From contig DBUL01000144.1 in the NCBI GenBank assembly GCA_002307905.1, forward strand, positions 13,725-20,026: a stretch of DNA of 6,302 nucleotides. The letters are read 5' to 3'. The notes under the pieces are model-generated. The model was given only the letters and a program-made list of their open reading frames with translations, was not told where the DNA came from and did no database searches. The position numbers and the translations under genes were made by a program. Numbering within the stretch: position 1 is the first letter of the stretch; every line of letters begins with the position of its first letter. This document shows positions 1 to 5,505 of the stretch, in pieces. The DNA comes from Rhizobiaceae bacterium UBA1291 (GTDB taxonomy: Bacteria; Pseudomonadota; Alphaproteobacteria; Rhizobiales; Rhizobiaceae).

Positions 1-1
1 T

Positions 2-559
2 CAGACTGGCAGTGCGCCGGCCGGTCTAGCGCTCTCACCGGATGGCCGGTGGCTGGCCACAGCGGATCGCGATGCCAATCAGATGTCGACCTTCTATGCG
101 TCCACACTCACGCTCGCCCACCGAATCACCGTCGGCGAACGCCCGTTCGGACTGGCCTTCGCCCCGGACGGTCGCGCCTTTTCCGCTGACGTCGGTAGCA
201 ACACCGTGACCGCCGTCGATCCCGAGGATGGGCGCGTTTTGGGCAAGATCGAGACCGGCGAGCGACCCTACGGCATTGCTTTCGTGCAGGGGCGCGGATT
301 TGTGACCAACCAGTATGGGGACAGTGTAAGCGTTTTCGACGCAAAGACCTACGCTGCGGTCGCTGTGATCGACGTCGGCGGCTATCCAGAGGGTATCGAC
401 ACGACAACGGACGGGCGGCAGATCGTGATCGCCAACTGGGATTCCAATACCCTATCGATCATCGATGCAAAGAGCCTGATGGTCGTCGGCGAGGTCGCGA
501 CCGGCGATGGCCCGCGCGCCTTCGGACTGTTTCTGGCCGGCAGGGTGCTAAAGGAGTAA
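2..559 (+). CDS. YVTN-type beta-propeller repeat protein, 3' end (5' part outside window)
   Basis: The reading frame is open from the first complete codon at base 2 to TAA at 557-559, giving 185 residues. The ATG at 83 lies in the middle of a repeat, so it is not the real start; the gene begins upstream of the window. About four repeats of roughly 40 residues are visible, each opening with a G-x-x-P-x-G-[LI] turn and containing an SPDGR-like strand and a DSNT-[LV]-[ST]-[IV]-[IF]-D strand (for example NTVTAVD, DSVSVFD, NTLSIID). This is the YVTN/lactonase-like propeller pattern. Related propeller proteins are encoded next to PQQ-dependent alcohol dehydrogenases and are usually exported, but the signal peptide cannot be checked here. 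The next gene starts 4 bases after the stop, so the two are almost certainly one transcript. The function is unknown; the context suggests a periplasmic accessory of quinoprotein metabolism. The fold is confident, the exact family less so. Confidence 0.85.
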   Translation, partial: QTGSAPAGLALSPDGRWLATADRDANQMSTFYASTLTLAHRITVGERPFGLAFAPDGRAFSADVGSNTVTAVDPEDGRVLGKIETGERPYGIAFVQGRGFVTNQYGDSVSVFDAKTYAAVAVIDVGGYPEGIDTTTDGRQIVIANWDSNTLSIIDAKSLMVVGEVATGDGPRAFGLFLAGRVLKE

Positions 560-563
560 AGCC

Positions 564-1418
564 ATGCTTGCACGTTTGTTGGCCCGGCGGACAGGACCAC
601 GTCTGACGCTTGCATTGGGATTGACAATCAGCCTTGTTTATCCGGCGGTAGCCGGCGCCGAAGAACAATGGCCCGGCATCCGTGAACACCTCTATGGCGC
701 ACGTCTGATCGAGGCTGGAGAAAGGATGATCACGCTCGACGTGCCCTACCGCTCCGGCAACGACGCAAGGACCGTCATCGGCGCAACCCTGATCGCCCCT
801 GCGGGCCGATCTATCCGGACCGTGACCCTGGTGCTGGACGATAACCCCATGCCTGTTTCGGCCGTTTTTCGTTTGGCTCGTCCCATGACGCGCTTTGCCT
901 TCGAGGCGACGCTACGGATCAACGGGCCGACACCCGTGCATATCGTGGGCGAACTGGACAATGGTGTGCTGCAGGCAGTCCAAGGCTTCGTAAAAACCTC
1001 TGGCATGGGAGCTTGCTCGGCCCCGCCGGGGAGCGATCCGAAAGCAGCCCTCCAGACCCTCGGTAACATGGAAATCTCGATCAATGATCAACGCGGCGCC
1101 AGCGACGACGTACTGCTTTCCGGCTTTGCACGGCTACGAAACCAGCAGGTGTCAATGAACCTGAAGATCAGCCATCCCAGCCATTCCGGCATGCAGAGGG
1201 ACCAGATCAGCCTGCTGTTCATCCCCTTGCGTTATGTCGAGAGGCTGGAGATCGACCTTGATGGACACCGATTTGCCGAGGTGACCGGCTCGATCTCTCT
1301 CAGCGAAAATCCAGAGATCAACCTGTCGATACCCGCATCAACCCAGGTAATCGATGTGACAATGACCGATACGGACCGAACGGTCGCCCGCAAGTCTCAT
1401 AGGCTGACGAGTTATTGA
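564..1418 (+). CDS. Quinoprotein dehydrogenase-associated SoxYZ-like carrier protein
   Basis: This 284-residue exported protein resembles a SoxY-SoxZ fusion. The start is set by AAAGGAG at 550-556, 7 bases before the ATG; that ribosome binding site lies in the end of the upstream propeller gene. Residues 1-32 form a signal peptide (basic start with R8-R9, hydrophobic core about 14-30, AGA before EEQ). Residues about 35-145 look SoxY-like. The only cysteine, C151, sits in a glycine/proline-rich linker (GMGACSAPPGSDP). About 165-270 look SoxZ-like, with the ISHPSHSGMQRD segment matching SoxZ's K/S-HPM-x-x-G-x-x-x-D pattern. In thiosulfate oxidation the SoxY C-terminal cysteine carries the sulfur intermediate on a flexible arm; here the equivalent cysteine is between the two halves. 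Members of this family occur beside PQQ dehydrogenases, and their cargo is not established. It converges with and overlaps the CxxxCW gene by 7 bases. Family assignment is fairly sure; a sulfur-carrying role is inference. Confidence 0.87.
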   Translation: MLARLLARRTGPRLTLALGLTISLVYPAVAGAEEQWPGIREHLYGARLIEAGERMITLDVPYRSGNDARTVIGATLIAPAGRSIRTVTLVLDDNPMPVSAVFRLARPMTRFAFEATLRINGPTPVHIVGELDNGVLQAVQGFVKTSGMGACSAPPGSDPKAALQTLGNMEISINDQRGASDDVLLSGFARLRNQQVSMNLKISHPSHSGMQRDQISLLFIPLRYVERLEIDLDGHRFAEVTGSISLSENPEINLSIPASTQVIDVTMTDTDRTVARKSHRLTSY

Positions 1419-2002
1419 CCAGGCTCAGGCTCGGGTTGCAGCTCTACCGTCGGATGGCCGGCCGCAGCCCAGCCCTGACTTCCTTCCGGATACCAGTAAA
1501 CATGGCGATAGCCCAGTTCCAGCGCCCGTTTGGCCGCGTTCCAGGACATCCAGCAGTCAGGAAGGCAGAAGAACAAGACCGCCTTTTCCTTGTCACCATC
1601 AGTCGCCTTTTCGACGCCGGCGCGAAAATAGGAGAGCGTGACGTCCGCCAGCTTACCGTAGCCGGTATTGGGAAGCCAGATCGCGCCCTCGATCGAGACG
1701 CGCGGCTTTTCGTTCCACACCGTGCCTTCGGGCAGGTTGGCCGGCTTCGGCTGCCGTGGCAGAACATCAATGAAAGCGGCCTTGCCGCCTTGCCATAACG
1801 CATGCGCTTCAGCGGTCGAGACCACCGTTGCGCCGGAAAGGGTTACCGGCACAGGGGCACGGTATTCTTCTTCTCGATAGGCGGCGGGTTCCTCGACAGA
1901 CAGCAAGGCGCCGTCCTGGTTACTGACAGCCGTCTCCTCTGCCGCAAGGCCCGCCGGAGCAAACCACAGCACCAAAGCCAAGAGCGGCCGCGCAACATTC
2001 AT
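1412..2002 (-). CDS. PQQ-dependent catabolism-associated CxxxCW protein (rhodanese-like fold)
   Basis: This 196-residue protein has a signal peptide (residues 1-20 or so, ending GLAAEE). The C-terminal half reads as a rhodanese-like domain: a strand and acidic turn (AAFIDVLPR, about 75-83), a secondary segment IEGAIWLPN (104-112), then LFFCLPDCWMSWNAAKRALELGYRHVYWYPEGSQGWAAAG (143-182). C146 falls where the catalytic cysteine of rhodaneses sits, but the usual CRxGxR loop is replaced by C-L-P-D-C-W (C146, C150, W151). This is the motif of the family annotated as PQQ-dependent catabolism-associated CXXCW protein; here three residues separate the cysteines. The family associates with PQQ alcohol dehydrogenase loci, and its reaction is unknown; a redox or thiol role is inferred. 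The start ATG overlaps the xoxJ stop as ATGA (1999-2002), and GGAGG at 2010-2014 lies 7 bases upstream, inside xoxJ. It is the last gene of the minus-strand group, and its stop lies inside the end of the SoxYZ-like gene. Confidence 0.9.
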   Translation of the reverse strand: MNVARPLLALVLWFAPAGLAAEETAVSNQDGALLSVEEPAAYREEEYRAPVPVTLSGATVVSTAEAHALWQGGKAAFIDVLPRQPKPANLPEGTVWNEKPRVSIEGAIWLPNTGYGKLADVTLSYFRAGVEKATDGDKEKAVLFFCLPDCWMSWNAAKRALELGYRHVYWYPEGSQGWAAAGHPTVELQPEPEPGQ

Positions 2003-2868
2003 TTTCCCGCCTCCAATGGCGCCGTCCCCATGTCATTGAGAAGCGGTACGCCGGCATCGGTCAGGATCGTGTTGATCTTTGCCTGGTTCCGGCGGATCAG
2101 CGAATCGAGCTTGCGCTCCCAGACCTTCTCGCCCTGCCTGACCCCCATGGTAATGCGGTAGAACATCTTCGGCGGCAGAGGCTCGGAAAGCAGCGGTACG
2201 ACCTTGAGACCTGGATGGCTCTGCTTGACCAACGGCCCACCGATCGGCCCCCAGAGGATGGCCGCGTCAATTGTACCCGCCTCGAGATCGGCCAACATAT
2301 CGCCCGCCGGATCCTCATAGCGTCGATCGACCATTAGGTCGTAGCCCTTCGCCTTTGGCAGCAGCCCATGGAGGGCCAAATGAGTGGCCGGCGGGCTGCC
2401 GGCTACCACGCCGATCCGTTTGTCTTTCAACGCCGGGTCGCCGATCGTGGTAACCTCCGCAAGCGGGCCGTCCATAGGCACGATCAGGACATAGCCCGAT
2501 GTGTAATAATGGTTGGTGTTGAGCACCATCTCGTCGCCTTGGGCGTAACCGATGACGACATCGCAATTGTTGGCCTGCAAAGTCATGCGGACAAAGCCGG
2601 TTGCCATCGGGAACCAAGTATACTCTAAGGGCAGCTTGAGTTCCGTCGCCATCAATTCGGCAATCTTGTTTTCAAAGCCGGCCTCGGATTTGTCGGACAG
2701 GGGCATGTTGGCCGGATCGGCGCAAACCCTGAATGCAGTTTTCGAAACCAGGTCCGAGGTCTGGGCTGCCGCAGGCACTATACTGCTTGCGGCGAGCAAC
2801 AGCCCGGTCAGGATCGTCAGTGTCCTAAGTGCCAAGGCAATCGGCCTCCGCTTGCCGGATCGCTTCAT
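1999..2868 (-). CDS. xoxJ: XoxJ, periplasmic solute-binding-like partner of methanol dehydrogenase
   Basis: This 289-residue protein has a periplasmic substrate-binding-protein fold and belongs to the quinoprotein dehydrogenase-associated putative ABC transporter substrate-binding family. I chose the ATG at 2868 over the in-frame ATG at 2898 because AAGGAGG lies 6 bases before it and the protein then begins with a normal signal peptide (MKRSGKRRPI, hydrophobic 11-33, cleavage likely after A35). Family hallmarks are FRVCADPANMPLSDKSEAGFENKIAELMA (46-74), EYTWFPMATGFVRMTLQANNCDVVIGYAQGDE (82-113) and the NHYYTSGYVLI segment (119-129). Cysteines are C49 and C102. XoxJ/MxaJ proteins are not simple sugar-binding subunits; work on methylotrophs suggests they help activate or assemble the dehydrogenase. 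The gene overlaps xoxG by 44 bases in another frame and the CxxxCW gene by 4, so translation is probably coupled. The family assignment is firm; the role is taken from homologues. Confidence 0.92.
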   Translation of the reverse strand: MKRSGKRRPIALALRTLTILTGLLLAASSIVPAAAQTSDLVSKTAFRVCADPANMPLSDKSEAGFENKIAELMATELKLPLEYTWFPMATGFVRMTLQANNCDVVIGYAQGDEMVLNTNHYYTSGYVLIVPMDGPLAEVTTIGDPALKDKRIGVVAGSPPATHLALHGLLPKAKGYDLMVDRRYEDPAGDMLADLEAGTIDAAILWGPIGGPLVKQSHPGLKVVPLLSEPLPPKMFYRITMGVRQGEKVWERKLDSLIRRNQAKINTILTDAGVPLLNDMGTAPLEAGK

Positions 2869-3355
2869 GCTTCGCCTCCTTCTTGCCCGGCCGTCCACGC
2901 GGAACGGCCTCGGTGCCGCGTGCCTTCAGATAGACGTAGATATCGTCAAGATAGCACATGACATTTGCATTCTGGCCAAATGCGGGCATCACCGAGTTCT
3001 CGGCGGCATTGACCTTCCTGCGCCCATTGGTGACCACATCGACGAAGTCATAGTAGTCCATGGTAATAGCGGATGTCTTGAGCGCCGGTGCATAGCTCGA
3101 CCCCTCGCCTTCCGGCCCGTGACACACATGGCACTCGGAATGATAGCGACGGAAGCCGGAATAGGACAGCCAGTCAATCGTGCCGTCAGGCGCCACATTG
3201 TAGGTCGGTATGCCGTCGGCGGTATAGTAGCGCCCGTCCTCGTTGGAGGCGGCGGTAATGTTGTCGACACTCTCCGTGTCCTGCGCCGTGGCGGTGCCGG
3301 CTAGCGCTGCCAGGATAGCGAGCGTGATCGGTAAAGCTGATGCTGGTCTGGTCAT
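2825..3355 (-). CDS. xoxG: XoxG, c-type cytochrome, electron acceptor of XoxF
   Basis: This 176-residue protein is a monohaem periplasmic cytochrome c of the methanol-metabolism-related type. It has a signal peptide (1-24, ending ATA before QDTES). A single haem-binding motif CHVCH lies at 75-79, with C75, C78 and proximal ligand H79. The likely distal ligand is M123 in SVMPAFGQN. Two further cysteines, C134 and C173, make exactly four, fitting the four-cysteine family described near methanol dehydrogenases; they may form a disulfide. The C-terminal tail (about 150-176) is charged and includes PRGRPGKKEAKHE. Its role is to take electrons from the PQQ of XoxF and pass them to the respiratory chain. 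The start is supported by AAAAGGA at 3362-3368, 6 bases upstream. It follows xoxF after a 79-base spacer with a strong hairpin. Its last 44 bases also encode the start of xoxJ, and codons K159-E160-A161 supply the xoxJ Shine-Dalgarno sequence. Confidence 0.94.
   Translation of the reverse strand: MTRPASALPITLAILAALAGTATAQDTESVDNITAASNEDGRYYTADGIPTYNVAPDGTIDWLSYSGFRRYHSECHVCHGPEGEGSSYAPALKTSAITMDYYDFVDVVTNGRRKVNAAENSVMPAFGQNANVMCYLDDIYVYLKARGTEAVPRGRPGKKEAKHEAIRQAEADCLGT
2875..2881 (-). promoter_or_regulatory. Shine-Dalgarno sequence of xoxJ, inside xoxG
   Basis: AAGGAGG on the minus strand ends 6 bases before the ATG at 2868. It is a near-perfect anti-16S match and decides the xoxJ start against the upstream in-frame ATG at 2898. 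It is encoded by the Lys-Glu-Ala codons (159-161) of xoxG, so ribosomes finishing xoxG pass over it. Confidence 0.8.
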
Positions 3356-3383
3356 AGTTCGTCCTTTTGGGCCTTGAGAACGA

Positions 3384-3414
3384 ACTGGCGCGGGTCTTGA
3401 TCGCCCGCGCCAGT
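3384..3414 (-). terminator. Hairpin between xoxF and xoxG (partial terminator or mRNA-stabilising stem)
   Basis: The 79-base xoxF-xoxG spacer holds a perfect 11-bp GC-rich inverted repeat: actggcgcggg at 3384-3394 and its complement at 3404-3414, with a 9-base loop. In the minus-strand transcript it lies 20 bases after the xoxF stop and 15 bases before the xoxG Shine-Dalgarno sequence. The bases after the stem (TTCGTTCTC on the minus strand) are only partly T-rich, so it is unlikely to be a complete intrinsic terminator. It may reduce read-through or protect the 3' end of xoxF mRNA, giving more XoxF than XoxG. The stem is directly visible; the role is inferred. Confidence 0.5.
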
Positions 3415-3434
3415 CACCTGAGCGAAGGCTGCCG

Positions 3435-5237
3435 TCAGTTCGGCAGCGAGAAGACGGTCAGCGTGCCGCCGAGGGCGGTATAGTCGCTGAGCGCCGCATA
3501 GCCGCCGACCGCACCGAGGCCTTCGGTGGGATTGGTGAGGCCGGCTGCAAGACCGATCCCTGCCCAGCCGCCAACACCGGAGAGCACGGCCACATACTGC
3601 TTCCCACCATGGGTGTAGGTCATAACGTTACCGATGATGCCGGACGGGGTCTTGAAACGATAGAGCTCCTTGCCCGTCTCGGAATCGACCGCCTTCAGGT
3701 GCCCTTCGAGCGTGCCGTAGAAGACCACATCACCTGCAGTTGCCAAGGCACCGGACCAGACTGAGAACTTCTCCGGCAGAGACCACTTGATCTTGCCTTC
3801 CTTGTTATCCCAGGCAATGAAATTGCCCATGCCGCCATGGCTGCCTTCCGGCGGATACATCGACAGCGTCGCCCCGACATAGGGCTGCCCGGCCGTGTAG
3901 CTGACCCGGAAAGGTTCATAGTCCATGCAGACGTGGTTGGTCGGCACATAGAACAGCTCGGTCTTCGGCGAATAGGCCGCAGGCTGCTGGTCCTTGGTAC
4001 CGAGAGCCGCCGGGCAGATTCCGGTGGTGTTGACGTCTTCACCGTTCTGTGCGGTGGAATACTCGGCAACAACCTGCGGACGGCCATACTGGTCGGAATT
4101 CGGATCCATGACGACTTCGGTTGCCCAGTTGACGACCGGGTCGTACTTTTCCGCCACCAGCAGTTCGCCCGAGACGCGGTCAAGCGTGTAACCGAAGCCG
4201 TTACGGTCGAAGTGCGTCAGAAGCTTGCGTTCCTGGCCGCCAATCTCCTGTTCCGTCAGGATCATTTCGTTGACGCCATCATAGTCCCACTCGTCGTGCG
4301 GCGTCATCTGGTAGAGCCACTTGGCCACACCGGTATCGGCATCACGGGCGAAGATGGTCATGGACCAGCGGTTGTCGCCGGGGCGCTGTGACGGATTCCA
4401 GGTCGACGGGTTGCCGGATCCGTAGTAGATCAGGTTTTCTTCCGCGTCGTAGGAATACCAACCCCAGGTCGTGCCGCCACCGATCTTCCACTGATCACCC
4501 TCCCAGGTGTTCAGTCCGGAATCGGCACCAACAGGCTTGCCGAGATGGGTGGTCTTCTCGGGATCGATCAGCGTATCGCTGTCGGGACCCATCGAATAGC
4601 CGCGCCACAGAAGCTTCCCATCGGCGATGGAATAGGCCGTGACGGAGCCGCGAACACCGAACTCACCACCCGAGATCCCGACGATGACCTTGTCCTTGAC
4701 CGGCAGAACGGTCGCGGTGTTGGTCTCGCCCTTCTTGGGATCGCCGTTCTTGACGCTCCAGACCACCTTACCGGTCTTGGCATCGAGCGCTACAACCGTA
4801 GTGTCGGCCTGATGCAGGAAGATCTTGCCATCGGCATAAGCGACGCCGCGGTTGACGGTGTCGCAGCACATCACCGGGATGACGTCCGCGTCCTGTTTCG
4901 GTTCGTATTTCCAGACGATCTGGCCTTCCTTGCTCAGATCGAGCGCGAAGACCGTGTTGGGGAATGGCGCATGGACATACATCATGTCCCCGATCACCAG
5001 CGGTGAACCTTCGTGACCACGCAGAACACCGGTCGAGAAGGTCCAAGCGACCTGCATCGTGCCGACATTGTCCTTGTTGATCTGGTCGAGCTTGGAATAG
5101 CGCTGGTTGGCGTAGTCGCCGGTCTGGATGACCCACTGGTTAGGGTCATCAATTAGTTTTTGCAGGTCCGGATTGGCGAGTGCGCCCTGCGCACCGCCCA
5201 TGGACATCACGGCAAGCAATGTGAGAAGTCGTTTCAT
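3435..5237 (-). CDS. xoxF: XoxF, lanthanide-dependent PQQ methanol dehydrogenase
   Basis: This 600-residue periplasmic quinoprotein oxidises methanol to formaldehyde (possibly further) using PQQ and a lanthanide ion. The signal peptide is 1-21 (ends ALA before NPDLQ). The body is an eight-bladed propeller with tryptophan-docking repeats such as [10 protein letters not shown] (151-160) and [11 protein letters not shown] (518-528). C124-C125 is the vicinal disulfide pair that faces PQQ. Predicted metal ligands are E192 (GGEFG), N276 (GSGNPSTW), D318 and D320 in [12 protein letters not shown]320, two residues after the catalytic D318, is the mark of lanthanide enzymes, whereas calcium-dependent MxaF has a small residue there. 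R345 (DRNGF) corresponds to the conserved PQQ-contacting arginine. C408 and C437 probably form the second disulfide. The length is normal and no key residue is missing. The start is supported by GGGAGG at 5243-5248, 5 bases upstream. It is the first gene of the xoxF-xoxG-xoxJ-CxxxCW group. No MxaI small-subunit gene is seen nearby, as expected for a XoxF locus. Confidence 0.97.
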   Translation of the reverse strand: MKRLLTLLAVMSMGGAQGALANPDLQKLIDDPNQWVIQTGDYANQRYSKLDQINKDNVGTMQVAWTFSTGVLRGHEGSPLVIGDMMYVHAPFPNTVFALDLSKEGQIVWKYEPKQDADVIPVMCCDTVNRGVAYADGKIFLHQADTTVVALDAKTGKVVWSVKNGDPKKGETNTATVLPVKDKVIVGISGGEFGVRGSVTAYSIADGKLLWRGYSMGPDSDTLIDPEKTTHLGKPVGADSGLNTWEGDQWKIGGGTTWGWYSYDAEENLIYYGSGNPSTWNPSQRPGDNRWSMTIFARDADTGVAKWLYQMTPHDEWDYDGVNEMILTEQEIGGQERKLLTHFDRNGFGYTLDRVSGELLVAEKYDPVVNWATEVVMDPNSDQYGRPQVVAEYSTAQNGEDVNTTGICPAALGTKDQQPAAYSPKTELFYVPTNHVCMDYEPFRVSYTAGQPYVGATLSMYPPEGSHGGMGNFIAWDNKEGKIKWSLPEKFSVWSGALATAGDVVFYGTLEGHLKAVDSETGKELYRFKTPSGIIGNVMTYTHGGKQYVAVLSGVGGWAGIGLAAGLTNPTEGLGAVGGYAALSDYTALGGTLTVFSLPN

Positions 5238-5265
5238 TTCATCCTCCCGTTAAGTGATACCGATC

Positions 5266-5279
5266 AGGGTTTCCACCCT
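5266..5279 (-). promoter_or_regulatory. Small GNRA-capped hairpin just upstream of the xoxF ribosome binding site
   Basis: On the minus strand AGGGT-GGAA-ACCCT forms a perfect 5-bp stem with a GGAA loop. It ends 17 bases before the GGGAGG ribosome binding site. Together with the 5287-5317 hairpin it suggests a structured leader, but a 5-bp stem can arise by chance in GC-rich DNA. Confidence 0.25.
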
Positions 5280-5286
5280 CTTCGCC

Positions 5287-5317
5287 CCGGGAAAACCTTG
5301 CGGTCTCCTCCTCCCGG
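5287..5317 (-). promoter_or_regulatory. Possible leader hairpin of xoxF with GCAA loop
   Basis: Outer arms of 6 bases (5287-5292 and 5312-5317) are exact complements, and inside them the minus strand reads ACC-GCAA-GGT (5295-5304), a 3-bp stem with a GNRA-type loop. A G-U paired alternative extends the inner stem. It starts 50 bases upstream of the xoxF ATG. A GGAGGAG stretch on its 5' side could be masked when folded. Structure by eye only; no folding energy was computed. Confidence 0.3.
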
Positions 5318-5431
5318 AATCGGCTCTGCGAATATCCCCCAAGATCGCGACACGGAAATCCGCAGCCCCGATCCCATTTCCTTGCTGGTCCCTTTCTCCC
5401 TCCTTTAAGTGCGTCAAGACTGACTGTCGAA

Positions 5432-5447
5432 GGCGCAATTCCGCGCC
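5432..5447 (-). promoter_or_regulatory. Inverted repeat downstream of fghA
   Basis: Arms ggcgc (5432-5436) and gcgcc (5443-5447) flank a 6-base centre. It lies about 60 bases after the fghA stop. No T-run follows on the minus strand, so it is a poor terminator; it could equally be an operator for xoxF. The stem is short, so this is a weak call. Confidence 0.2.
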
Positions 5448-5505
5448 GCTCTATTCCGGACAGATCGCATGGACGCCAAGCCAGCCGGTGCCCCGCGCGT
5501 TTAGG

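Larger units (their letters stand above)
5238..5505 (-). promoter_or_regulatory. Intergenic leader/promoter region of xoxF
   Basis: This is the only sizeable gene-free stretch in the window (268 bases), between the fghA stop and the xoxF start. It should contain the xoxF promoter and 5' leader, since xoxF genes are usually strongly expressed and regulated. I see the ribosome binding site GGGAGG (5243-5248), a purine-rich stretch on the minus strand (about 5366-5405), two hairpins capped by GNRA-type loops close to the start, an inverted repeat at 5432-5447 and an ATTCCG direct repeat. A TTGACG on the minus strand near 5413-5418 could be a -35 element but no good -10 follows at normal spacing, so I do not call a specific promoter. 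No convincing small gene was found here. Confidence 0.5.

Noticed and set aside
1418..1440. Short repeats of aggctc near the end of the CxxxCW gene
   Set aside because: They encode the proline-glutamate tail (PEPEPG) of the protein and are too short to be a repeat element or terminator.
1999..2898. Longer XoxJ starting at the ATG at 2898
   Set aside because: It would add ten mostly basic residues before the signal peptide and has no good ribosome binding site, whereas the ATG at 2868 has AAGGAGG at ideal spacing.
2552..3304. A 250-codon open frame on the plus strand opposite xoxG and xoxJ
   Set aside because: It lies antisense to two well-supported genes with clear haem and XoxJ motifs, shows no recognisable domain, and long antisense frames are common in GC-rich DNA.
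3837..4391. A 184-codon open frame on the plus strand inside xoxF
   Set aside because: It is antisense to the most conserved part of xoxF, has no ribosome binding site I could support, and its composition reflects the xoxF codon pattern.
5413..5418. TTGACG on the minus strand as the -35 box of a xoxF promoter
   Set aside because: No acceptable -10 hexamer follows at 16-18 bases, so I did not call a promoter.
5250..5438. A 62-codon minus-strand frame in the xoxF leader, ending 12 bases before xoxF
   Set aside because: It begins with TTG without a convincing ribosome binding site, is rich in arginine and glycine, and resembles no known small protein. It also lacks the E-x3-Y pattern of the PQQ precursor PqqA.
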